Shown here in pieces: positions 24,659-34,117 of a DNA stretch of 41,190 nucleotides; the first letter of the stretch is position 1, and each line of letters begins with the position of its first letter. Source of the stretch: JAUPKT01 sp964427855. Lineage in GTDB: Bacteria; Desulfobacterota; Desulfomonilia; Desulfomonilales; Desulfomonilaceae. The translations under genes were made by a program, and so were the position numbers. The DNA lies in contig CAYRVH010000034.1 of assembly GCA_964427855.1 (NCBI GenBank), positions 1 to 41,190 on the forward strand, given 5' to 3'. The notes under the pieces were generated by a model. It made no database searches, had not been told where the DNA came from, and saw only the letters and a program-made list of their open reading frames with translations.

Positions 24659-26785
24659 CTAGAAGAAGGATTCTCTATTTGCGGTCCGCACGATGTATCC
24701 ATACATGCGCGACGTAAGGCTTTCCCGCGGAAAAGCCACCCTCATCCACCCTGTCATGCCAAGGGGTAAGTCCTGACCGTAGGGCAGCTCTGCTGACCAC
24801 ACGTACTCGCTGTCGTATTGGCCGGTTGGCGTCTGACGCTCCTTCAAGGCCATGTTTTTCAGGCGTGTCTCATCGGCTGGGCTCCCGTTTTGGGTATGGG
24901 GCGTGTGAGAAGCCGAAAAAGGAATGGTGAGACTCATCGTGGACGCAAAAACGCGTCCCTCCCTCCATGGTAGCCACACTTGCACCTCCTGTCCGTGCTG
25001 GATCTTTCCCAACAGACGGCTTGGCAGCGAGGCTATAGCGACCCGCGAGGAGATGGCTTTTATCTGGCCGACCATTGTCGCCTCGACTGCTTGAAACCCG
25101 GGCTTCAACCTCCTGTCCAAGCGAGTGACCACGCCATCGAAGGGAGCCTTTGCCGCCTCCAATGAGTCTCGAAGATCGCTTTCCATTCGAGAAATAGCGT
25201 CGTCGATAGCCGCAAGCTCCAGCCCCTTCTGCGGGACCTTTGCAAAGTCGCCTTTGTCAAGTATCAGGCTCTTCATCTGAAGTTCCACGATCTCCTTTTC
25301 AAAGCGCGCTTTTCGGAGTTCAAATTCGAGGACCATGGTATCCAGCTCAAACATTTTTTGCCCCTTGACGAGCCGACTGCCCTCTCGAATGAATACGTTG
25401 GTTACCATTGAATTCCCTGGGATCGTGATCGATCGCGCCTCTCGGGAATCAACTCGACAAGGAAAGGTGTCAGTATGAGACCACGGCCACAGAAGGGCGG
25501 TTGCGGTCAAACCTGCCGTCAAGGCCACTCGAATCCAGGCCCTGCCGTCGCAGCGAGCGAGCACATGGTTTGTCCTCAGTTCTGCCAGGCCTCTGAATAG
25601 GGGTCTCAGAATGAACATAGCTAGGGCGTACGCGGCTAACCCAAGCCCCAAGACCTTATCAAATCGATAGTAGAGCGCGGCGGGAATAGCGCCGTAAAGC
25701 GTGACGCGATAGCAGAAGCTGGCCACGCCGTACACCACAAATAAGGCAGCGTTGCGCGCTCCTACGCGAGGTATGGGATACAGCGAGACGCCGAGGAATT
25801 TCCCCATAAGGAGGGATTTCACATATTGAATAGATCGCGGCGCGAGATTCGGAAGCCTAAGATAATCCGAGAGGACAAAATAACCGTCGAACCTCATTAA
25901 GGGATTTGCGTTGAAAGCCACGGTGGAGATTGTGGAGACCGTCACGACATAAAAGGATAGCGCGTTGAGCCAACCCGGTTTCGTAAAAAACCATATAAAT
26001 ACGCAAAGAGAGGCGATGATCATTTCGGCCAGAATCCCCGCGACTCCTATGAGCATGCGCTGCCGCCGGCAGCTCAGTTTCCACGCGTCTGTTGTATCGA
26101 TGTAGGGGCAGGGGAAAAGAATCAGCAGTGCAATGCCGAGAGTCTTTACCTCGAGACCGTACGCCTTCGCCGCGTACGCGTGCCCCAGTTCATGGGCCAA
26201 CCGAGTCACGATCACCACAGGCAGTATGATCAGAAGGTCGCGGGTACTCAACATGGCAAGATGTTCATTCACAACCCGGCCCAGGTTGCCGAAGACAATG
26301 TACAGGCTGCCCAAGCCTATGCCTGCCCATAACCACATGGTTCGACGGTTGAATGCGAGAGTGACGAGGGACAGCGTTCGCTCGAGGAAGCGATCAGGGT
26401 TTACCAACGGTATGTAGAGCGAGAGCAGGGACATCATATTTTTTATTTGTTTTCCATTGTCTAGCGTCCTCCTCAGCGAAAACTGCGCAGCGCTGCCCGA
26501 GAGAGGCGACCCCAAAAGGAGCCCAAGGCGAGAAGCTGTTTCGATTATCTTTGCTGCTTCTTCGATGCCGTAATACTGCCCTCTCTCTCTCAAGGCGTGT
26601 AACGTCTCTTCGAGGCTCAACTTTCCGTCGAGCTCTTTCAGGAGCGTATATTCTCGCATCGTCATGTAAAAGAATTGACCTGAAACGGGATTCTTGAGCG
26701 CGACGCTCCTCTGGCCATTCCCCTCGTCGTGTAAACTCACCATCAAGTCCTTTCGGAAAGCCAAAGGTCCGTTCATTGCATCCAT
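24659..26785 (-). CDS. M50-type (site-2 protease-like) membrane metallopeptidase fused to an HlyD-type adaptor
   Basis: In the 708-residue protein, residues 1-95 resemble a PqqD-like winged helix (LKNPVSGQFFYMTMREYTLL, LSLEETLHALRERG). A membrane domain with the zinc motif HELGH (198-202) follows, with AFNANPLMRFDGYFVLSDYL later, as in the M50 group. After more helices the C-terminal third is a periplasmic adaptor (ITIPGNSMVTNVFIREGSRL, a coiled coil, then APFDGVVTRLD). This domain order is known from genomes but, to my knowledge, not studied in detail. It lies between the TolC-like gene and the GAF/adaptor gene, with 9 and 13 bp spacers. Export or processing of a peptide or lipoprotein is a reasonable guess. 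Confidence 0.85.
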   Translation of the reverse strand: MDAMNGPLAFRKDLMVSLHDEGNGQRSVALKNPVSGQFFYMTMREYTLLKELDGKLSLEETLHALRERGQYYGIEEAAKIIETASRLGLLLGSPLSGSAAQFSLRRTLDNGKQIKNMMSLLSLYIPLVNPDRFLERTLSLVTLAFNRRTMWLWAGIGLGSLYIVFGNLGRVVNEHLAMLSTRDLLIILPVVIVTRLAHELGHAYAAKAYGLEVKTLGIALLILFPCPYIDTTDAWKLSCRRQRMLIGVAGILAEMIIASLCVFIWFFTKPGWLNALSFYVVTVSTISTVAFNANPLMRFDGYFVLSDYLRLPNLAPRSIQYVKSLLMGKFLGVSLYPIPRVGARNAALFVVYGVASFCYRVTLYGAIPAALYYRFDKVLGLGLAAYALAMFILRPLFRGLAELRTNHVLARCDGRAWIRVALTAGLTATALLWPWSHTDTFPCRVDSREARSITIPGNSMVTNVFIREGSRLVKGQKMFELDTMVLEFELRKARFEKEIVELQMKSLILDKGDFAKVPQKGLELAAIDDAISRMESDLRDSLEAAKAPFDGVVTRLDRRLKPGFQAVEATMVGQIKAISSRVAIASLPSRLLGKIQHGQEVQVWLPWREGRVFASTMSLTIPFSASHTPHTQNGSPADETRLKNMALKERQTPTGQYDSEYVWSAELPYGQDLPLGMTGWMRVAFPRESLTSRMYGYIVRTANRESFF

Positions 26786-26794
26786 TCGCCTTAT

Positions 26795-28237
26795 TCATTG
26801 GAGAGGAGCGGCGTAATTTACCCCAAGCGCGCTTCTCAATTCGGCCAAACACGCCTGTGCCTCGCCAAGGGCTTTCAACAATTCGATCTTTTCGACCGTC
26901 AGTTCAGCACGCGCTTTCATTTGGGCTATCTCACTGAGGTTGCTGCCCTGCGCCCTTTGTTCGGCAACTCTCAGGGCTTTTTCCGCGGCTGCCACCGCCT
27001 TTGCATGCAGAGCCTCCTTTTCTCGAGCTGTTTGGAACTTTTTGTCCGCGATACCTGCCTGAGACGCCACTGCGAGGACAATGGCCTTGAGTTCCAACTG
27101 TGATCTGAGACGCTGGTTTGATGAAACCTGGGTTTCCTTGAGCTGAGACAACGTGTCAACCAGGTCCAGATACAAGAGGATACCGGCCTGCTGACCGTCT
27201 CGGCGACGATGATCGTGGTACGGCTCTTTGAGGTAGCGCCAAAACAACGACACACGAGGGAAATTTTTGAGCACAGACCTCCAAAATTCGTTGGAACTTT
27301 CCTGTTGCTTCAACCCCAGCGCGACAATCTCGGGCCGATTTCTCAGCGCAGTCAACTCGGCGTCTTGAGGAGCCTCGCCGGCCTCGGGCAAAGTGAGGCT
27401 TCCTTTGACGGTTAAGGAATGGGGCTCCCCAATCTTGTAACGTGACCGCCCCATGTGAGTGGCTAAGGCGCTCGATTGTCGCTCTAATTCAATTTCCAAG
27501 TCGGCGCGCAAATGATGAGCCCTCATTTCATCATTGAGAGCTTTTTCGTACTCATCCTGAGACACGAGTCGTTCACGCAAAAGTCTATCCATCCTGTTCG
27601 TAATGTCCGATCGCAATGAAACGAGAGTCCTTGCTAAAGGGAGGCATTCTTGGACAGTGAGGAGGCGAAAGAAACTCACCTCGACCGCTTCGATAATCTT
27701 TTGACTGAGGCGAACCGTCTCATAAAAGGTTTGGAGGGCGCGATTTGTCGCATTTCTGGCGGTGTAATAGGCGAGCGCCACGTCGGTCGGACTCCAACGC
27801 GCTTCCATAAATACTCGCCAGGCGCTTCTCGCATAAAACTCAGACCAATAGGCATCTCCAGGCAAGTCGCTGTAAAGGATGTTGTCTCCTTGGTCAAACT
27901 TTGCGGCTAAAATCACGTGGGGGAGCATTTTTGACCAGTCCGCGGTTGACATATGGGAGCGATTTATTTCTTCGAGTTTCGCCATGTGAATTGAAAGATT
28001 GTTGGCCAAGGCAATATCTCTACTCTTTGAAAGGCTCAAGGACGCGGAAGCTTCTCCGGCCTCGGAACCCGCAGAACGAGACAGCTCTTGGGTATAGACA
28101 CGCTCAGCGCCGGCTCGAGACAAAGCCGCATAGTCCATTCCGCCCCGCAAAAAACCAGCGCAAGACGTCAGCATCAAAAACACCCCTGAAAGGATCAAGA
28201 AACTGAGGTTCCAACCGATGTGCCGGCTCGGCTTCAT
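26795..28237 (-). CDS. TolC-family outer-membrane lipoprotein
   Basis: The 480-residue protein starts at ATG 28237, one base after the stop of the adaptor gene. It has a lipoprotein signal with lipobox LTSC. Long helical segments of the outer-membrane efflux family follow (LSLSKSRDIALANNLSIHM, a duplicated second half with AELTALRNRPEIVAL, and a final heptad-rich helix ending LAELRSALGVNY). Such proteins form the outer-membrane tunnel of tripartite exporters. The two HlyD-type adaptor proteins and the M50/adaptor fusion in the operon are the likely partners. No ABC or RND pump is in the window. Confidence 0.9.
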   Translation of the reverse strand: MKPSRHIGWNLSFLILSGVFLMLTSCAGFLRGGMDYAALSRAGAERVYTQELSRSAGSEAGEASASLSLSKSRDIALANNLSIHMAKLEEINRSHMSTADWSKMLPHVILAAKFDQGDNILYSDLPGDAYWSEFYARSAWRVFMEARWSPTDVALAYYTARNATNRALQTFYETVRLSQKIIEAVEVSFFRLLTVQECLPLARTLVSLRSDITNRMDRLLRERLVSQDEYEKALNDEMRAHHLRADLEIELERQSSALATHMGRSRYKIGEPHSLTVKGSLTLPEAGEAPQDAELTALRNRPEIVALGLKQQESSNEFWRSVLKNFPRVSLFWRYLKEPYHDHRRRDGQQAGILLYLDLVDTLSQLKETQVSSNQRLRSQLELKAIVLAVASQAGIADKKFQTAREKEALHAKAVAAAEKALRVAEQRAQGSNLSEIAQMKARAELTVEKIELLKALGEAQACLAELRSALGVNYAAPLQ

Positions 28238-28238
28238 C

Positions 28239-29111
28239 TCATTTCGCAAGTCTTAATTGCCCGGAAAGGCCAATCTGGAGCAGCGATTTGTCATTAGGTA
28301 TCAGCACATAAACTTTCCTTGTGTTGCTTTTCGGGTCAATCTTCATGCCATGCTTGTGGACAACACCTGCAAAAGTGTTTCCAGAGGGGTCAACAAAGAG
28401 GAGGCGACGTCCCTTGTCGAAGAGTTCCCGCTTGTCCGCAGGCGCGTTGGCTACCGCATACACGCTTGATGCATCGACAATTTCGAACAGTTTCTCCGAC
28501 TTCTCCACTGTTTCAAAGCAGGACTTGAATATTTGCTCAATAAAACCGTCAAAAGGAGCCTTGATCTTGCAGCCGTCGAGGTCGATGTGAGCGAGCTTCA
28601 GCAGGTGTCTCGCCTCCGCCAGTTCGGCCTCCCGCGCCTCGAGAGCAGCGTCCGCGTTCAGCAGTTCCTGTTCTGTTCCAGCTCCTTCAGACAAGATTTT
28701 GCGCTTCAGGTCGCAATTTTTTTGTGCCGTTTTCACGGCCAGTTCCAAAGATTTGACGCGCATCAGGGCCCTCTCTACGTTGACGACAAATCGGCGCCTG
28801 GAAATCTCGGCTATTACCTGCCCCTTCGACACCCTATCCCCCTCCTCGGCATGGAACTTTTCCAACACGCCGGACACTTCCGAAGACACGATCGCGGAGC
28901 GAACAGGATACAATATAGCCCCATCGACGTACAATTCCGTTGCGGGACGAGGCTCGGCCGACGGCTCTGAGGTATTCGGCGCACCAGGGGCGTTGCTGTG
29001 AGAGAGGAGGGAGGGGGCCGACTTCTCTGTCGCGTCCTGGGGAGCTGCAAAGAGGGCGGACGGGATTGCAAGGATCGCTACGAAGATAGCAAATAATACC
29101 AAATATTTCAT
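28239..29111 (-). CDS. Periplasmic adaptor (HlyD/membrane-fusion family)
   Basis: The 290-residue protein begins with a signal peptide (YLVLFAIFVAILAIPSALFA). A Pro/Ser-rich linker follows, then the lipoyl half-motif SSEVSGVLEKFHAEEGDRVS, an alpha-hairpin (ERALMRVKSLELAVKTAQ to ARHLLKLAHIDL), and the second lipoyl half KIKAPFDGFIEQIF. A beta-barrel domain ends the chain. It is the first gene of the operon. The promoter lies in the AT-rich region upstream; a weak TTGATT-N17-TATGGT pair can be seen on the minus strand. The ribosome site before ATG 29111 is weak, but a 16-bp inverted repeat sits there. Confidence 0.88.
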   Translation of the reverse strand: MKYLVLFAIFVAILAIPSALFAAPQDATEKSAPSLLSHSNAPGAPNTSEPSAEPRPATELYVDGAILYPVRSAIVSSEVSGVLEKFHAEEGDRVSKGQVIAEISRRRFVVNVERALMRVKSLELAVKTAQKNCDLKRKILSEGAGTEQELLNADAALEAREAELAEARHLLKLAHIDLDGCKIKAPFDGFIEQIFKSCFETVEKSEKLFEIVDASSVYAVANAPADKRELFDKGRRLLFVDPSGNTFAGVVHKHGMKIDPKSNTRKVYVLIPNDKSLLQIGLSGQLRLAK

Positions 29112-29113
29112 TA

Positions 29114-29129
29114 TGATATGCTGATATCA
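29114..29129. promoter_or_regulatory. Inverted repeat just before the adaptor operon start
   Basis: TGATATGCTGATATCA has 6-bp arms (TGATAT/ATATCA) and a 4-base centre. It lies 3 bp before the start codon, across the ribosome-binding region, and could be an operator or an mRNA hairpin. Confidence 0.35.
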
Positions 29130-29315
29130 ACTTATTTTTGTTTCACTACATAGCATATCTACCATAGTTTACACACTTTTTCAAATCAATAGTATCGGCT
29201 GCCGCGTCGAGCCTCCCTATAGCGGTTCTTTCGGACGACTCACCACAACATTCCCTCACAAGTGATGCCCTCATTTATTCATGAAGTGATAAAAGGGACT
29301 TGTAGCGTTCTTGAA

Positions 29316-29479
29316 TCTATGGCCTTTCTCAAAAGAAATCGCGAAATGCTCACACGTCACATTGTCATTCCCATGAAAATAGGAAGGCAGGAAACCCGCT
29401 ATGCATCTTCAATTTCCTGAAGATGACAGAGCGGCGACACGCGCCCAATTCGAGTTTAACTTCAAGAGCTACTAAATTG
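29316..29479 (-). repeat. Dispersed stem-loop repeat, copy C
   Basis: This copy is in reverse orientation. The minus strand reads from the left arm (CTCGAATTGGGCGCGTGTC) through TTCCTATTTTCATGGGAATG to CATTTCGCGATTTCTTTTGAGAAAGG. The first stem-loop differs from copies A and B (CATCTTCAGGAAATTGAAGATG). The interval 29112-29670 holds no gene; after this copy, 29490-29670 contains only a short ACTCACGAATTG similarity that may be a decayed extra end. Confidence 0.8.
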
Positions 29480-29670
29480 GGGAACATTCTTCACTACTCA
29501 CGAATTGCATTATGCCGCCTCAATGTCGCCCGTCCGAAAGGGAAAGCCGGATACGCGAGGTCTGGATCAAGTCGAGAGGCGCCCACTGGGCGCGGGGATA
29601 TGGTTCATTTCAAAAGGATGCACAGACGGACGCACAGCACAGTGGTTCCCGACGTTGTGTGCTGCTAACC

Positions 29671-32600
29671 CTATTTCCCCATGGTTTCTAGCACCAGCGT
29701 ATCCACGGGCTTGAGAACCAGGTCTCGTGGAGGGGCTTTTTCGAGGACATCTTCGAGAGAGTAAGGCAAACCTGTATCGTCGAGTCGTTCGATAAGTTCG
29801 TAATACCGATTTCCGAGACTGCGCAGGACGCCGAGTTTTTGCTGGAGCGAGGCGCGCTCCTCAAAGGCCACATGGAAAAGCAACAGCCCTGAACATTCTT
29901 CGTTCTTATCCGCATACAAAGGGATGACCAGCAGGCTCTCCTGTCCGAGCCGGCCGGAACTCCAAATAGCCCTTCGAAGTCTGAGCGCTGTTTTTTTGCT
30001 GCCCCCTGCGCAATTGGGCGCATCGTAGCGAGATTCTTTTCCCTCACATACGCCATATCTCCCAACGGTTTGTATCACGGGCGAATCCGGGGCGCACGAT
30101 GGCCCAGGTGCCTCGCTCTCATACAAGACTTTGTACAAGAGTCCTCCTGGCACATCTGCGACTATTGGTCCCACGTTTTTCAGCATGCGGAGATCTGCTT
30201 CCTGGATCAGACTGACATCTGCCGACAACCCCGCTATTGCGTTCAACAAGACTTGGGACAGGACTACTTGAGGCCTGGAGATGCCCACTGTGACGGTCTT
30301 GGCCTGATGTCGAATCGTATCGATGGGACGAGTGACCTCCTCCATGGCTTGCTTCAAGAGGGCGATTCCTTCCACCAAAATTTCAGGAGGCATGTCTTGG
30401 AGGGCGTCGCTAAGGAGCCGGTCGCGCAAACCAAACAGGACCGCCACCGTGGAAGCTGGAAGAGCGGCATTCATTTCGCCCTCTTCGATCATAGCGGTGA
30501 GCTCTTGCCACGCCGTCCGGCATGCCGCTGGGTTCCACGCTGCAGGGTCCTCCAGGGCGACTGTAAGCATGGTGCGAAGGTTTCTTATGACGTCGGCTCG
30601 ATCGTCGATGGCCCGGGCGGCATAAAAACCCCACAAGTGACCAGCCACCGTGGCGGTGACGAACCCCAAGCCCGCGCCTGTAGTAGGGACTTCTATGACG
30701 CTTTCCGCGTATCCCTGGAATCGTTTTTCCCCGCGTGCGCATATCACCAAAGGACGACCGTTGTGCGCCTTAAAGATGGACACTTCCTTCACTGTGTCTT
30801 GCACTATCTCTTCGGGCAGGTCATTAGCGACGACTATCGTGAGAGGTTCAGTGGACAAATCGATGTGTTTCTTGTCTTCAGTAAAGTCACAGGGGATTGA
30901 TTTGTAGCAGAGTTCGCTGAGCTTGATGCGAATTTCGTCTGCAGCTATCTTGTTCGGCCCATTTCCGACGACCGCCCAGTTCCTGCTCGTCGGCCCGTAG
31001 CGCTCTGCGAGTTTCTGAATGGGAGCCGCATTACTCAAAACCCACTGGATGTCCCCGGAGAGTTTTTCCAATTCCGTCACATCGCGAAATATTTCTTCTT
31101 CCGAGAGACTGCCAAATTCCTGGGCGAGGAGGAGCGCAGTGAGCTTCCCTGCAGCAATTTGGGAATAAAAAGCCTTGGTGGATGCTACCGCCATTTCCAC
31201 GTCTCTCCCATCGCTGGTATAAAAGTGTGAATCGGCTTTTTCGACGAGGGGCGAGTTGCGTCTATTGACGATGGCGTGGATCCATGCCCCCTGCGAGGCC
31301 GCCACATCGACGGTGCGATTTGTGTCCGTGGTAGTACCGCTTTGGGAAATGGCAATGAGCAGCGTGTCAACGAGCGATTCACCGGAGAGGAAGCCTGACA
31401 TCTCCGACGCCTTACTCCATTGAACGTTTATACGAGACTTGGCGAGCGCTTTGGCCACCAGATGGGCAACACCCATTGCGGCAACGGATGCGGTACCCTG
31501 TCCGATTACCATGACGCGTCTAATGGGGGAGAGGTGGGGGTCTCGCAGGCGAGACACCAGCGCCCTAAAGGACTCATAGCCCTCAGCATTGAATTCGATC
31601 TTGCCTATGCTTTTTCTATACTTGCCCTTGATGGTCTTGAGTACGCTTATAGGTGCCTCGTGAATTTCCTTTTCAAAGTAGTAGTCATAGCGACCCCGAA
31701 AGATGTCACGCGAGTGGATGTAAATGGCCTCTGCCTTTGGTTCAAACGCTCCCTTATCGTCGAGATATCGTCCTCGAAACGTGAACCCGCCGTTGGCTGG
31801 CGCGATACAAATTTGGGTCCCACCTCGCTCGGTGCCCACAAGGCTGTACGAGGTTCTTGTAAGCGACGCGAGACCGTAAACTTCAGAGGCCAGGATGACA
31901 CCGTCCTTGGTTCTCCCCATAAAGAGGCTCTGTCCGCTGCCTTTTTCTCCCAGGTACAACGACATGGGCGTCGAAGGGTGTTGCATGACGACCGCGAGAG
32001 ACCCTTCACACAACTTCATGAGATCTCCGAATCTGTCTTCCAGTGGCTGCGCAGAGTCGGTACCCAGCCGAAAAACGAGGGGAAGTATTTTGGCGTCCGT
32101 GGTGACTGACGGGTCTATGGAATACCCGCGCTCCTCCACAAAACTCAGGCGAAGGGCGTCGTAGTTGTCCACGTCGCCGTTGAGCACGAATTGGGCGGAC
32201 CTGTCTCTCAAGGTCGGTTCATGTTCCGCGGCGGCAAGGCTGCCGTCAGTGGGATGACAGTTGGGCAGGCTGATGATGCCGTTGGACGCCCATCGGGTGT
32301 GTGAAATGATGTTCACCTGCCGGAGAAGCCTCCCTGTCTCCCAAAGAATGGGATCCTCTCGGATGCGGTTTCTCAAAGCCCTCGTGTTATCACCCAGGCG
32401 CCCCACCAAGTTGGCTACCTTATAAATGAACGTTAATGCCTTGGTTTCTTCATCGATTTTCACTGTGTAAACCGTTCGCTGTACACCATTCTGTACACTG
32501 TCGGTGTCCAGGTGCACCCCCAATCGCGTCCCGTTGCCTTGTTTGTCGTCCTGCGACCATTCTGATGTCATGCATTGAATAGAGATGCCTGCAGAGTCGC

Positions 32601-33099
32601 GGCCTCGCACCTCCAAGCGGTCAAGGTTCTCCAATACCTGCTCGATGCTCCAAGCCAAAAAGGCTAGTCCACGAGAACTATCCACGTGGCGCAAGGACTG
32701 TGGAAGCAATTCGCGAGCCCTGGCCGCCGCCCCCAACACTTCTCTTTCCAACTGCCATGAAAAGTCCCTCACCAGTTCGATGAGTCTCTCGAGATCCTCA
32801 GAAGGCCCTCGGTCGCCAACCAGAGATTCCAAAGCGTGCTGCGTCTTTTCTAATGCGCGACATACACGCTGCATTTGGGACAATGTGGGGCCGCCGACCA
32901 TAAGGCGATAGTGGACCGCAAAGGACATCAGATCATCAAATTTATTCGCCAGAAGGGACAATGACCGATCAACGGCATCAAGGGGCGTAGCAACCTCTCC
33001 TGTGGCTGCCTCCAGCATCTCGGCGGCCGCGTCTATCCACGCGATATCAATGTCTCTATTCCACGAGGTGTTGCTTACAAAGCCGGCAATTCCGCACAT
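29671..33099 (-). CDS. Enlarged GlmS-like protein (glutaminase plus double SIS domain) with large insertions and C-terminal extension
   Basis: The 1142-residue protein is nearly twice the length of GlmS (about 610), which makes glucosamine-6-phosphate from glutamine and fructose-6-phosphate. N-terminal MCGIAG offers the catalytic Cys2, but about 140 helical residues are inserted before the next motif, VRGRDSAGI (165-173). HTRWASNG (267-274) keeps the arginine. LNGDVDNY (306-313) replaces the usual HNG but keeps N and G, and TDAKIL keeps the aspartate. The YYFEKEIHEAP, VIGQGTASVAA, ISQSGTTTDT and ASTKAFYSQ motifs show an intact SIS region (about 473-880). A C-terminal addition of about 240 residues includes a GAF-like segment. 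AAAGGAAA precedes ATG 33099. It lies 20 bp after the 44-residue-repeat gene, so the two form an operon. Confidence 0.85.
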   Translation of the reverse strand: MCGIAGFVSNTSWNRDIDIAWIDAAAEMLEAATGEVATPLDAVDRSLSLLANKFDDLMSFAVHYRLMVGGPTLSQMQRVCRALEKTQHALESLVGDRGPSEDLERLIELVRDFSWQLEREVLGAAARARELLPQSLRHVDSSRGLAFLAWSIEQVLENLDRLEVRGRDSAGISIQCMTSEWSQDDKQGNGTRLGVHLDTDSVQNGVQRTVYTVKIDEETKALTFIYKVANLVGRLGDNTRALRNRIREDPILWETGRLLRQVNIISHTRWASNGIISLPNCHPTDGSLAAAEHEPTLRDRSAQFVLNGDVDNYDALRLSFVEERGYSIDPSVTTDAKILPLVFRLGTDSAQPLEDRFGDLMKLCEGSLAVVMQHPSTPMSLYLGEKGSGQSLFMGRTKDGVILASEVYGLASLTRTSYSLVGTERGGTQICIAPANGGFTFRGRYLDDKGAFEPKAEAIYIHSRDIFRGRYDYYFEKEIHEAPISVLKTIKGKYRKSIGKIEFNAEGYESFRALVSRLRDPHLSPIRRVMVIGQGTASVAAMGVAHLVAKALAKSRINVQWSKASEMSGFLSGESLVDTLLIAISQSGTTTDTNRTVDVAASQGAWIHAIVNRRNSPLVEKADSHFYTSDGRDVEMAVASTKAFYSQIAAGKLTALLLAQEFGSLSEEEIFRDVTELEKLSGDIQWVLSNAAPIQKLAERYGPTSRNWAVVGNGPNKIAADEIRIKLSELCYKSIPCDFTEDKKHIDLSTEPLTIVVANDLPEEIVQDTVKEVSIFKAHNGRPLVICARGEKRFQGYAESVIEVPTTGAGLGFVTATVAGHLWGFYAARAIDDRADVIRNLRTMLTVALEDPAAWNPAACRTAWQELTAMIEEGEMNAALPASTVAVLFGLRDRLLSDALQDMPPEILVEGIALLKQAMEEVTRPIDTIRHQAKTVTVGISRPQVVLSQVLLNAIAGLSADVSLIQEADLRMLKNVGPIVADVPGGLLYKVLYESEAPGPSCAPDSPVIQTVGRYGVCEGKESRYDAPNCAGGSKKTALRLRRAIWSSGRLGQESLLVIPLYADKNEECSGLLLFHVAFEERASLQQKLGVLRSLGNRYYELIERLDDTGLPYSLEDVLEKAPPRDLVLKPVDTLVLETMGK

Positions 33100-33119
33100 A
33101 GCAATTTCCTTTCAGTTTT

Positions 33120-34115
33120 TTATTTAACAGTGGCGGGAGTTTGTTTTGGCAGCGGAGAAGGCTTTGCCCTGAGGGAAGGCGCCAGAGGCGCAGGCCGAAA
33201 CACGCTTTTCAATTCCGAAAACGTTGAAGAGGAAATAAGCCCCTCGGATTCGAGCTTTCCCAATCTTTCTCTTTTCTTCCTAGGGTCTGCTCGGAGAAAA
33301 GATGGGTCAGACACGAGCAGGCGCCACGCGGGAAGTCTCTCAAGCTCGCGTTTGCTCTGGAGGCTTATGAGGCCTTTGTTTTCCCAATCCCGGAGGCGGG
33401 ATAGTCTCTCGAGGGGGGAGGCTGCCTGGTAATTCTTATCTAAAGCCAACGCCTCAGCAGCCAGAACCGTCTCCACCGGCATGCGATAATGCCATCCGAT
33501 AAGCCGGTCATCTTCTAATTTTTTCAGCGTATGTAAGGCCTCGAGAGGGGTGGGTATCGCGTCGCCTTTGGAGCCGAACAACACTGCACCGCCATACAGC
33601 CGCGCGTACGACAAGGCAACAGACTCTTCCACCAACTTGTTGTGTTCGAGTCCAGAAATAATCTCCAACCTCTTCAAGGGAGGTGATTTGACATAAAGTG
33701 TTCTTGCCACCAAATATTCTGCCAATAGAGTACGGTTGAGAAAATCTCTGGGCAACTTGAGCTGACTCAGTTTGTCGTCGCTGATTAATTGAGTCCACCG
33801 CTTCAGACGTTCCAGTGGATCGGACGGTTCCCGAAGATACTGGTCCGCCCAGTCCAGCAAGACAAAAGAAAGATCGGAACCTTTGAGCTGTTTGTCATGG
33901 AGTAATTCGACGGCTAGTCGAAGGCTGGTAAGCGGATCTTTCCCTTTGAATTGAGGTGAATCGATGACTCCCGACACGACATCCACGAGCTCGTAGGCGC
34001 ACAGTTTGGGCGTAAAGGCAAGAAAGAGGATGCAAAACACCGCCGCAACATTGATCACGAGAATACTTGTTATCCTGAAGAATCCCTCTGGACAATATTT
34101 TTGAGCAGTTCGCAT
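33120..34115 (-). CDS. Secreted or membrane-anchored protein of six tandem 44-residue helical repeats (SHOCT-like)
   Basis: The 331-residue protein starts at ATG 34115 (GAGAAAGG 10 nt upstream). A hydrophobic signal or anchor occupies residues about 17-40. The rest contains six degenerate units starting near residues 59, 99, 145, 189, 233 and 277, a period of about 44. Each has the pattern [SD]PLERLxRLxxLExxxLIS, clearest at 233-251 and 277-295. The pattern resembles the short SHOCT helix pair. A proline-rich tail follows. I do not recognise a full-length family. It precedes the enlarged GlmS-like gene by 20 bp. Its ribosome site coincides with the end of repeat copy D. Confidence 0.75.
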   Translation of the reverse strand: MRTAQKYCPEGFFRITSILVINVAAVFCILFLAFTPKLCAYELVDVVSGVIDSPQFKGKDPLTSLRLAVELLHDKQLKGSDLSFVLLDWADQYLREPSDPLERLKRWTQLISDDKLSQLKLPRDFLNRTLLAEYLVARTLYVKSPPLKRLEIISGLEHNKLVEESVALSYARLYGGAVLFGSKGDAIPTPLEALHTLKKLEDDRLIGWHYRMPVETVLAAEALALDKNYQAASPLERLSRLRDWENKGLISLQSKRELERLPAWRLLVSDPSFLRADPRKKRERLGKLESEGLISSSTFSELKSVFRPAPLAPSLRAKPSPLPKQTPATVK

Positions 34116-34117
34116 CG

